NCBI GenBank assembly: GCA_903912795.1
Contig: CAIWIS010000393.1
Location: forward strand, 1-14,305
Source of the DNA: an uncultured Bacteroidales bacterium
GTDB lineage: Bacteria > Bacteroidota > Bacteroidia > Bacteroidales > Paludibacteraceae
Direction: 5' to 3'
DNA length: 14,305 nt
Shown here: positions 7,748 through 14,305 of the stretch, piece after piece
Layout: each line of letters opens with the position of its first letter
Numbering within the stretch: the stretch's first letter is position 1
Position numbers and translations under genes: made by a program
Notes under the pieces: generated by a model
Told to the model about the DNA's origin: nothing
What the model saw: the letters and a program-made list of their open reading frames with translations, nothing else
The model's database searches: none

Positions 7748-10453
7748 ATGAAAAAAAATTACTACACAAAAACTGAAAAAGGATTTTCCCTTTCACAATT
7801 AGCTCGATGCTTCTCGCTGGCATTGATTTTTGGAATTTTAGGTATTTTGGGAGTAAATGCCCAGACAACGGTGTTTTTTGACGATTTTAGCGAAGCAGGA
7901 CGCACCATTACTTCAGGGGGTACTCCAACAATGACGTATACGCTTACAAATAACACTGCCGTATCAAATCCAATCATTGAAAGCACTACAGCAACAGGTA
8001 CTGTGCCTTATTTTAAAATGATAGGAGGACATGCTTCTGTTGGTCAGTGTTACTTGACAGGTACTCTTTCTACCTATGGAAGTACTTTTAATTCGACATT
8101 AAAGTCCAATGTTAGTTTGGTTACCTGGTCCATGAATTTACGTCAGAATTATGGCTCTGGAAATTACGGCACATTGGCTGGTCGTGCTGTTGGAGTTGTT
8201 TTGGTTGCGAGTGAAGCAGATCTATTAAGTACTACTTGTAAAGGCTATGCCATAATGGGCGGAACTTCAGCCACAGTTGGTTATCAATTGGTCAAATTTT
8301 CTGGAGGTTTGGGGTTGACGGCTACTTACACATCAATCATTTCGCCACCTACTCAAGCTAGTAATAGCTATACAAACATTAAAGTAACCTATAATCCAGC
8401 TGACGATACATGGAGCTTGTTCGAAACAGCTAGTGTAACAGCAACCGATTGGCTTGCTGATCCATCTACCACTCCAACTTTGATTGGAAGTGCTGTTGAT
8501 AATACAAATACAAGTGTTGCTATGACTTCATTTGGCTATTTCCAAAGCCACTCATCAAGTGGTACAGTTACTTTTAATTATTATATCGATAATTTTAAAG
8601 TAACTGTTGCATCAACTGCACCTACATTATCGTCGATGTCTTCGACCATCACAGGATTAATTTACACAACCGGATCAGGTCCATCTGCTTCTAAATCTTT
8701 TAATTTGAGTGGAACAAATCTTACCGGTTTTCCGGGTGATATTGCTGTTGCCGGTACAACGAACTATGAAGTTTCAACCGATAATACAAATTTCAGCAGT
8801 TCTGTAAATATTCCCTATACTTCTGCCACATTATCAACTCCCGTCTATGTTCGCTTGAAAAGTGGTTTGCCCATAGCAGCCTATAATAGTGAAGTTGTAA
8901 CATGTACTGGAGGTGGAGCAACAGCGGTAAATGTTACTTGCAGCGGTAGAGTGCTTCAGACACCAGTTACGTATACTTGGAATCAAACCGGAACGGCATC
9001 GGTAGCAACTGCTGCTAACTGGACACCAGAAAGAACCACCCCTGAAATAAATGATATATTACAGATAAATGGAGGAGGTTCCGTTGTATTAACAGGTTTG
9101 ACAACTCAATCCATTGGGCAATTGTCAATTTCAAATAACACCACTGTGGAGTTGCAATCGGCTGCTGCAGCCACATTGACCATTGCAGGTGCTACTGGTG
9201 TTGATTTGTCTGTTACAGCCGGCTCGGCACTGAACCTCGCTCAGGCAACCAATGCTATAACCGTAGCTGTTGGCACCGGAGCCACCGGATTGATAGCAGG
9301 TTCAATGACATTATCAACAACTGCTCACAGACTTATTGCTACTGATGCCAGTGGTATTACATTCCAAAATGGAAGTTCGTTTACCGAAAGCACCGGATTT
9401 TCGGGTAATCCGTTTGGTACAACCTCGTTGAATTCAGTTGTTTTCGAAAGCGGTTCTACATTTAACTATGTTGCAGGTAGTAATCCTTTTGCAGCAACTG
9501 CTCCAAGTTCCGTAGTGAATTTCCAAGCTGGTAGCAAGTTCGTTCATAAATCAACATCCAGTCCTTCTCTAAGCGGAAGAACTTATGCCGACTTTGAATA
9601 CAATGTAAACGGCAATATTACGAGTACAACGGGTTCAAGTGCGTTAACCATCGATAACCTGACGGTAACTCAGGGTTCATTTGCTTTAGGTTTAACAACT
9701 ATCAATATAAAAGGCAATATCTCGATAGCATCAGGTGCTACTTTAGATATTAACCCAACTGCCGCTGCAACTTTAAATTTAACTGGCAGTGTTTCTCAGT
9801 CAGTGCAAAATGCCGGAACTTTAAAAGTAGGTTCATTTTCAACAATTGGCGGAAGTAACTTCAGCAATGTAACCGTTTCGAATAATGTTGGGGCCACCAT
9901 CAATGCTGCAATATGGTTTATTCCTACTTTGAATAATGCTGGTACATTTAGATTTAGTGCCACTCCTGCTTTTCCTGTAGGTGCAGTTGCTAATACGCTG
10001 ATTACATCGGCTACACAGTACGGTAAAATTACTTCTACTGCGGCCGACATTGATCTTACAAATCTAACCATGAATGTGGCCTTAGCTAACAGCTATGCGC
10101 CTGCAAATAGCGATGCAGCAACGCTGATTGAAGTAACAGGTAGTGTGCTTAACGATTTTACTGCTTTAAACAGCCCTGCGTACTGGACCCGAAGCAATCC
10201 TGCAGGTAAAGTAGTGTTAACCTACGATACTTCTACAGGAATTAAGGCTACGAATTCCAATATCATGCTCATTCCTAATGCCAATGGTATTCAGGTCTTA
10301 AATGCAAAAAACACCATGATTTCGGTATACAGTTTACAAGCTACAATGATTAAACAAACAATAATCAATAACGACAATGAGAGTCTGCAGTTGCAAAAAG
10401 GCTTGTACATAGTACGCTTGAACAATGAAAGTTTTAAAATAATGCTAAAATAA
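7748..10453 (+). CDS. Large mosaic adhesin-like surface protein with T9SS sorting domain
   Basis: Exported 901-aa protein. The signal peptide is long in its n-region and ends near residue 38 (VNA|QT). Region 1 (~39-289) starts 'TVFFDDFSEAGRT' and ends 'YYIDNFKVTV', a jelly-roll-like opening and closing. Region 2 (~292-402) is an Ig-like repeat widespread in Bacteroidota surface proteins: 'TTGSGPSASKSFNLSGTNLT', 'NYEVSTDNTNFSSS', 'VYVRLKSGLP', 'VTCSG'. Region 3 (~405-830) opens 'TYTWNQTGTASVATAANWTP' and is a low-complexity Thr/Ser/Ala/Gly-rich run of short beta rungs, like autotransporter-style beta-helices. The last ~65 residues are a type A sorting domain: 'MISVYSLQATMIKQTII', 'LQKGLYIVRLNNESFKIMLK'. 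No catalytic motif is visible; adhesion, glycan binding or surface-layer structure is the most reasonable reading. Terminators lie on both sides, so it is probably transcribed alone. Confidence 0.85.
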   Translation: MKKNYYTKTEKGFSLSQLARCFSLALIFGILGILGVNAQTTVFFDDFSEAGRTITSGGTPTMTYTLTNNTAVSNPIIESTTATGTVPYFKMIGGHASVGQCYLTGTLSTYGSTFNSTLKSNVSLVTWSMNLRQNYGSGNYGTLAGRAVGVVLVASEADLLSTTCKGYAIMGGTSATVGYQLVKFSGGLGLTATYTSIISPPTQASNSYTNIKVTYNPADDTWSLFETASVTATDWLADPSTTPTLIGSAVDNTNTSVAMTSFGYFQSHSSSGTVTFNYYIDNFKVTVASTAPTLSSMSSTITGLIYTTGSGPSASKSFNLSGTNLTGFPGDIAVAGTTNYEVSTDNTNFSSSVNIPYTSATLSTPVYVRLKSGLPIAAYNSEVVTCTGGGATAVNVTCSGRVLQTPVTYTWNQTGTASVATAANWTPERTTPEINDILQINGGGSVVLTGLTTQSIGQLSISNNTTVELQSAAAATLTIAGATGVDLSVTAGSALNLAQATNAITVAVGTGATGLIAGSMTLSTTAHRLIATDASGITFQNGSSFTESTGFSGNPFGTTSLNSVVFESGSTFNYVAGSNPFAATAPSSVVNFQAGSKFVHKSTSSPSLSGRTYADFEYNVNGNITSTTGSSALTIDNLTVTQGSFALGLTTINIKGNISIASGATLDINPTAAATLNLTGSVSQSVQNAGTLKVGSFSTIGGSNFSNVTVSNNVGATINAAIWFIPTLNNAGTFRFSATPAFPVGAVANTLITSATQYGKITSTAADIDLTNLTMNVALANSYAPANSDAATLIEVTGSVLNDFTALNSPAYWTRSNPAGKVVLTYDTSTGIKATNSNIMLIPNANGIQVLNAKNTMISVYSLQATMIKQTIINNDNESLQLQKGLYIVRLNNESFKIMLK

Positions 10454-10460
10454 CCCCTAT

Positions 10461-10510
10461 TAAGCCTCATCATTGCTATAAATCACAGCTTTGATGAGGC
10501 TTATTTTTTT
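10461..10510 (+). terminator. Rho-independent terminator after the 901-aa gene
   Basis: A perfect 12-bp stem, TAAGCCTCATCA (10461-10472) with TGATGAGGCTTA (10492-10503), encloses a 19-nt loop and is followed by seven Ts (10504-10510). It begins 7 nt after the stop codon at 10453. Confidence 0.88.
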
Positions 10511-10578
10511 ATTTAAATTAAACAACTACACTTTCTTTATATGGTATCAGCCATTTCTCAGAAACTTTAATTTTTATC

Positions 10579-12684
10579 ATGAACAAGCATTCAATCTTTT
10601 TCCTAGTATTTTTATTCTTATTGCAAAATTCTACAGCCCAACAAACTCAGGAATTAAAAGTATTTGACGACACTTATATTTACAGAAGTACATCCGGAAC
10701 AGGAGATGAAATCAGAGGCTTAGAGCAATTCGTTTACTCCTACCACTCTACTGCCGGTTCGCAATTTCGTCGTGAGGTTTTCCTACGTTTCGATATAAGT
10801 GGCCTCTCTCCATTTGTTGAGAATATTAAACTCCGCATGTATGCCGATTTGAAAGAAGCACATACTTTGGACCTTTATCCAGTGGCAAAAACTGCGTGGG
10901 TAGAAGATGGACTCAGTGCAAACAATAAACTCGACAAGGTTGGTGCCGATGCAACTACTTATTTTGCTTCAGCTTCAACTGCAGATCAAGGAATCAGTGC
11001 AAAATACTACGAGTGGGATGTCACAAATATTGTGAAAGATTCTATCAACGCGAATGCTCAATTTATTGCTTTCAGGATGCGTGACAGGGATGTTGTAAAG
11101 TCTTCATCAGGTGCCGGAATTATTGTCAACTGGCATGCCAAAGAAAATGCAAGTGGTTTTTATCCACATATTCAGTATACTGAAAAAGACGTTACGACTT
11201 TACGATTGCAAAATATTCAATTGAATGGCACTGTACTTGACGGATTTGTATCCAGCAAATACAAGTATTATGTAACACTTCCGTGGAATACCACCACTGT
11301 TCCAACCGCCACGGCCACAGCTATTGAAACTAGCTCTGTTTTAAATATTACGCCTGCTGCAAATCTGACAGGAACCGAAAGTCAGCGTACTACAAAAATT
11401 ATTGTGACCAATATAGCAGGAGCACTTAGTTACAGTGTTGTTTTTCAATTAGCAGCTCCTCCCACCATTGCCGATTTAGCTTCAATTTCTGCCGATGGAA
11501 AATCTATTGTTCCTTTTAACAAAAACACAACTACATATACCGTAAATGTGCCTTACAGTTGGGTGGAAACAACTCCGTTTATGGCACAATGCGTCGATGC
11601 AAATGCTACTTACTCAGTTTCACTTCCAACAAACTTGCAAGGTACAACTGCCGAAAAAACTGCAACCATCACTTGTAAATCAGCAGACAATTCGGTAGAG
11701 AAACAGTATAAAGTTATTGTAAATCGCCTGCCCGAAATGGACATTGTTCTGGCAATGGGACAATCGCAAATGGGTGGACGTGCATCGTATGCAGCCGAAG
11801 GTACAGCGCCAATTTCAAATGTCTACTTGCTGAATGGTTCTAATTTTATGGAACCAGCAACAAATCCTATGAATCGTTATTCCAATATCTCAAAAGATGT
11901 AACGATTGAAGCATTAAGTCCTGCTTATTCGTTTGTAAAAAAAGTTCAACCAAAAATTGCCCGTCCGCTTGGAATTATGGTAAATGCGCAAGGTGGCACA
12001 TCGATTACCCTTTGGTATCAGCCCGGAAAAGCAAATTACGATGGTACAGTGAAACGCATCCGGGAAGTTGCAAAATATGGAACAGTGAAGGGGATAATAT
12101 GGCATCAAGGCTCTGCTGATAGTGGAACTGGAGCTCCTGAATATACTTCATATAAGAATTACATGAAAACCATGGCCGAGAACTTCAGAAAAGAGTTGAA
12201 TCTACCTAATTTACCATTTATTTGTGGCGAATTATCCGATGATGTTGTACGCCCAGAGTTCAAAAATTTCAATGTAAATGTTATTCAAGGCGTAAAAAGT
12301 TATATTCCTAATTCTGATTTTGTATATGCCAATGGAGTTGTTTTATTGTCGGATGGAATTCATTTCGATGCTCCGAGTGTAATAATGATGGGCGAACGCT
12401 ATGCTGATAAGTTCCTGGAACTAGTGTATGGAATAACTTCAACCAATGAAAAACTTGAAAACAAGAAAAATATTCACCTTTCAATAAAAGATAATTTATT
12501 GCAGATTGCAGCAACAAATGAACCGATTTCAGTAAATATATTTGATATACAAGGTCGTAAATTGGCTCATTTTTCATTGCAAGTAGGTGAAAATAAAACA
12601 GAAACATTTTTAAAAGGAGTTTATATGGTTTCTGTAAATTCAAAGTCAAAACAGTCGGTTTACAAAGTTCTTATTGCCAACTAA
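10579..12684 (+). CDS. Multidomain SASA/CE6-like carbohydrate esterase with DNRLRE/CBM96-like domain and T9SS sorting domain
   Basis: Exported 701-aa protein, probably removing acetyl groups from a polysaccharide outside the cell. The signal peptide (1-20) ends STA|QQ. Residues ~26-203 look like a DNRLRE/CBM96-type binding domain ('FDDTYIYRST', 'REVFLRFDISGL', 'YEWDVTNIV', 'AFRMRDRD'). Two cadherin-like beta-sandwich repeats follow (~205-294 and ~296-386; 'LASISADGKSI', 'TTYTVNVPYSW'). The catalytic part (~386-615) is SGNH-type: 'DIVLAMGQSQMGG' gives nucleophile Ser396, 'AQGGTSITLW' is block-II-like, 'IIWHQGSAD' holds W508-H509-Q510-G511, and 'LSDGIHFD' gives Asp592 and His595. The usual GQSN block is GQSQ here. 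Residues ~632-701 are a type A sorting domain ('VNIFDIQGRKLAHFS', 'FLKGVYMVSVN'). Family knowledge suggests acetylxylan-, sialate- or pectin-type acetylesterase activity; the actual substrate is unknown. No clear -7 box is visible upstream (best TACACTTTC at 10527-10535). Confidence 0.88.
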   Translation: MNKHSIFFLVFLFLLQNSTAQQTQELKVFDDTYIYRSTSGTGDEIRGLEQFVYSYHSTAGSQFRREVFLRFDISGLSPFVENIKLRMYADLKEAHTLDLYPVAKTAWVEDGLSANNKLDKVGADATTYFASASTADQGISAKYYEWDVTNIVKDSINANAQFIAFRMRDRDVVKSSSGAGIIVNWHAKENASGFYPHIQYTEKDVTTLRLQNIQLNGTVLDGFVSSKYKYYVTLPWNTTTVPTATATAIETSSVLNITPAANLTGTESQRTTKIIVTNIAGALSYSVVFQLAAPPTIADLASISADGKSIVPFNKNTTTYTVNVPYSWVETTPFMAQCVDANATYSVSLPTNLQGTTAEKTATITCKSADNSVEKQYKVIVNRLPEMDIVLAMGQSQMGGRASYAAEGTAPISNVYLLNGSNFMEPATNPMNRYSNISKDVTIEALSPAYSFVKKVQPKIARPLGIMVNAQGGTSITLWYQPGKANYDGTVKRIREVAKYGTVKGIIWHQGSADSGTGAPEYTSYKNYMKTMAENFRKELNLPNLPFICGELSDDVVRPEFKNFNVNVIQGVKSYIPNSDFVYANGVVLLSDGIHFDAPSVIMMGERYADKFLELVYGITSTNEKLENKKNIHLSIKDNLLQIAATNEPISVNIFDIQGRKLAHFSLQVGENKTETFLKGVYMVSVNSKSKQSVYKVLIAN

Positions 12685-12762
12685 CATCTTTTATAACTCG
12701 CATAATGTACTTTTTTTCTAGTTATATGTACTAAAATTGTATTAAAATGACCAAATTAAGAC

Positions 12763-12770
12763 GACTTTTG
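12763..12770 (+). promoter_or_regulatory. Weak candidate -7 box for the 333-aa gene
   Basis: GACTTTTG differs by its first base from TACTTTTG and ends 49 nt before the ATG at 12820, the same distance as the boxes before 6409 and 7748 (51 and 48 nt). A TTG at 12737-12739 lies 23 nt upstream, longer than the usual 19. With no good terminator after the esterase gene, read-through is an alternative source of transcription. Confidence 0.3.
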
Positions 12771-12805
12771 CAATTATATATTTCAAAAACTATTATTATA
12801 AACAA

Positions 12806-12817
12806 TTAAAAAAAATC
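12806..12817 (+). promoter_or_regulatory. A-rich translation leader before 12820
   Basis: TTAAAAAAAATC ends 2 nt before the ATG and repeats the leader motif seen before 6409 and 7748. There is no Shine-Dalgarno match. Confidence 0.35.
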
Positions 12818-12819
12818 TT

Positions 12820-13821
12820 ATGAAAAAAACTTCACTCTTTATTTTAGCAATGATTTGCATTCTAAGTGTAAATGCACAAAAAAAAGTTGCTTTCTGTACA
12901 AAATCTGGAATTACTATGGATGCTTCAGCCACTACTATTGCTAACGATCCTGTAATTCAGTTATTAAAAGCCGATCCGAATTTTGCAGTAACTGTTTTTG
13001 AAGTTGCAGCAACAGGAACCATAGCAGGGTTGGATACTTACGATTTAATTATTGTTCAGGAAAGCTTTGGATCAGCTGACGCTATTCTAAAACCGGGTGG
13101 CTCACTTGCATTTAGCACCTTGCCAAAGCCCACCATTTACAACAAACCAAACTCATTCAGACCTTCATCTGCTTTTTATACAGGTACAGTTGGAACATGG
13201 GCAGGTACTAATGCAGAGCCATTAGATTTGAATGTCACTGTTGTTGCAGGTCAAAATAACAATGATTTGTTTAAAGCATGTACCATCGATGCTAATAATC
13301 AAATAAAGCTGATTAACTCAACTGCCAATCCAGCCGGACTTACCACTGCAACCACAAACATCAAAGGAATGGCTTATATTAAGTATACAAGCGGTTCGTT
13401 TGCAAGTACCTTATTAGCACAACCATCAACTATCACAGATGCTACATTATCAGTGAACGATATACCAGCGAATACGACCCTTGAAGGTGTAACTATCCCG
13501 CAACGTATCATTACTATGTGTGTAAATATTGGTCCATTATGTGCAAGCGCTGGCTTAAATTTAACAAATGACGGATTGACCTTGTGGCGGAATGCAGCTT
13601 ATATTCTGACCGGCCTACCAGTTCCGAACACAAAAGCATCGTTACAGACCGGTATAAACAAGTTGGATTATACATCAAAAGTTGTTTCGGAAGAGTATTT
13701 TACACTGAATGGAGTGAAAATCAAAGAACCAGTTAAAGGTGTTTATCTCAAAAAATCAAGTTATGAAAATGGAGCAGTTAAATTTGATAAAGTAGTTTTA
13801 GCAAATCCATTTTTAAAATAA
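12820..13821 (+). CDS. Exported protein of unknown function, possible GATase1/ThuA-like fold, atypical sorting-like C-terminus
   Basis: Exported 333-aa protein that I do not recognise as a named family. The signal peptide (1-19) ends VNA|QK. The mature protein begins with a strand 'KKVAFCTK', then a helix-like 'DPVIQLLKADPNFAVTVFEV', a turn and 'LDTYDLIIVQESFGSADAIL' and 'PTIYNKPNSF'. This order of strand, helix and 'YDLIIV' strand resembles class I glutamine-amidotransferase/ThuA-like Rossmann-type domains. No nucleophile-Cys motif is evident, so enzymatic activity is doubtful. The middle (~140-255) is Thr/Asn-rich. The last ~43 residues, with 'EEYFTLNGVKI', 'PVKGVYLKKSSYENG' and 'DKVVL', resemble the '...L.G..I..P.KG.Y' tails of Bacteroidales secreted proteins, a degenerate sorting domain, but six extra residues (ANPFLK) follow. 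It sits between the esterase and a beta-helix gene, with a strong terminator after it. Confidence 0.8.
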   Translation: MKKTSLFILAMICILSVNAQKKVAFCTKSGITMDASATTIANDPVIQLLKADPNFAVTVFEVAATGTIAGLDTYDLIIVQESFGSADAILKPGGSLAFSTLPKPTIYNKPNSFRPSSAFYTGTVGTWAGTNAEPLDLNVTVVAGQNNNDLFKACTIDANNQIKLINSTANPAGLTTATTNIKGMAYIKYTSGSFASTLLAQPSTITDATLSVNDIPANTTLEGVTIPQRIITMCVNIGPLCASAGLNLTNDGLTLWRNAAYILTGLPVPNTKASLQTGINKLDYTSKVVSEEYFTLNGVKIKEPVKGVYLKKSSYENGAVKFDKVVLANPFLK

Positions 13822-13843
13822 GTGTGTGTGTTTTAGTTTTATT

Positions 13844-13875
13844 AAATAGAGTGTTTTTTAAACACTCTATTTTTT
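13844..13875 (+). terminator. Rho-independent terminator after the 333-aa gene
   Basis: A perfect 13-bp stem, AAATAGAGTGTTT (13844-13856) with AAACACTCTATTT (13860-13872), has a 3-nt TTT loop and its 3' arm merges into a T run (13870-13875). It lies 22 nt after the stop at 13821. Confidence 0.88.
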
Positions 13876-14054
13876 ATACTATCCCATTAATAGCATTAAA
13901 AGCCCAACACTTTCTTCGAATCGATTAATTCTGCTGTAAATTTCTGAATATCAATTAGTGTTTTACAATTTTATTTTTACTTTTACAAAAAGTATCGTAT
14001 AAAAAACACTGGTATTGTAAGATACTTAAATAAAATTACTATTGAAAAAATAAC

Positions 14055-14305
14055 ATGGGAAATAATAAGTTTTCAAAATCAAATGCTTTTGTCACAACAG
14101 TTTTTATTATTATTGCAATAAGTTATTTCTCGGTTAATAAGCTATATGCGACAACTTATTATATCGACAACAATTCCGGCAATGATGCTAATACTGGTAG
14201 ATTAATAGCTCAGGCATGGAAAACACTTAACAAGGTAAATGCAACCACTTTTCAAGCCGGCGATTCCATTTTATTTAAATCAGGTGGCGTTTGGGTCGGG
14301 AAATT
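14055..14305 (+). CDS. Exported, probably beta-helical protein, N-terminal part (3' end outside window)
   Basis: An ATG at 14055 opens a frame that continues past the window end (83 complete codons). An unusually long signal peptide is followed by a likely cut at LYA|TT (about residue 32), so the mature N-terminus would be Thr, not Gln. The mature start 'TYYIDNNSGNDANTGRLIAQ' and 'AWKTLNKVNATTFQAGDSIL', then 'FKSGGVWVG', is the typical opening of right-handed parallel beta-helix proteins (pectate-lyase-like superfamily, including polysaccharide lyases and glycoside hydrolases). Catalytic residues and any C-terminal sorting domain lie outside the window. In a locus with an esterase and a TonB receptor, polysaccharide cleavage is a reasonable guess. 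I see no upstream in-frame alternative start; the ATG is preceded by an A-rich 'GAAAAAATAAC'. Confidence 0.8.
   Translation, partial: MGNNKFSKSNAFVTTVFIIIAISYFSVNKLYATTYYIDNNSGNDANTGRLIAQAWKTLNKVNATTFQAGDSILFKSGGVWVGK

Noticed and set aside
9796..10071. Minus-strand open frame of 91 codons inside the 901-aa gene
   Set aside because: It is explained as a shadow of the low-complexity Thr/Ala-rich coding strand; composition and context give no support for a gene.
12308..12649. Minus-strand open frame of 113 codons inside the esterase gene
   Set aside because: It lies antisense to well-recognised coding sequence (catalytic His region and sorting domain), its product has no domain or signal, and it has no own promoter or spacing.
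12692..12726. Inverted repeat TATAACT/AGTTATA after the esterase gene as a terminator
   Set aside because: The stem is 7 bp of AT-rich sequence and the T run lies inside the 21-nt loop rather than after the stem, so it does not look like an intrinsic terminator.
13822..13830. (GT)n run after the 333-aa gene as a phase-variation repeat
   Set aside because: It has only four GT units and sits downstream of the stop codon, not in a promoter or coding frame.
13990..14027. Inverted repeat AAGTATC/GATACTT before the 14055 gene, with TACTTTTA at 13979-13986 as a -7 box
   Set aside because: The stem is 7 bp with a 24-nt loop and no T run, and the box lacks the final G and any -33 partner. No promoter can be called for the 14055 gene from this.

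Overview
The window looks like a piece of a Bacteroidota chromosome, most likely order Bacteroidales. The DNA is AT-rich and every gene lies on the + strand. Secreted proteins have signal peptides cut at Ala|Gln. C-termini match the type A sorting domain of the type IX secretion system (T9SS). Two start-proximal TACTTTTG boxes fit the Bacteroidota -7 promoter consensus (TAnnTTTG), and A-rich leaders stand in place of Shine-Dalgarno sites. Genus cannot be settled from the sequence alone; a Paludibacter-like or Prolixibacter-like organism would fit.

Layout. (1) Positions 3-6163 hold a tightly spaced block: the C-terminal part of a large T9SS cargo protein, a 56-codon gene (1199-1369) of an unnamed small-protein family, a 983-aa TonB-dependent receptor with no SusD partner, and a 571-aa parallel beta-helix-type T9SS protein. 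A strong hairpin terminator at 6210-6244 closes the block. (2) Positions 6409-13821 hold four separately spaced genes for exported proteins: a 382-aa jelly-roll-like T9SS protein, a 901-aa mosaic adhesin-like T9SS protein, a 701-aa CBM/cadherin-like/SASA-type carbohydrate esterase with a T9SS domain, and a 333-aa protein of unknown function with an atypical sorting-domain-like tail. Three of the four are followed by hairpin terminators, and two or three are preceded by a TACTTTTG-like box 48-51 nt before the start codon. (3) From 14055 the window enters a further exported, probably beta-helical protein that runs off the end.

Taken together this reads as a surface glycan-handling locus. T9SS cargo would bind and deacetylate a polysaccharide outside the cell, and the TonB receptor would import a product. 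The SASA-type esterase and the DUF4957/DUF5123-like beta-helix protein suggest an acetylated, possibly pectin-like, plant or algal polysaccharide, but this is inference: no glycoside hydrolase or polysaccharide lyase is firmly recognisable here. I see no RNA genes, CRISPR arrays, insertion sequences or integration sites. I do not find convincing evidence of a wholly new system. The best leads are the 56-aa gene, the 333-aa orphan with its unusual tail, and the shared promoter/leader design of the downstream genes.
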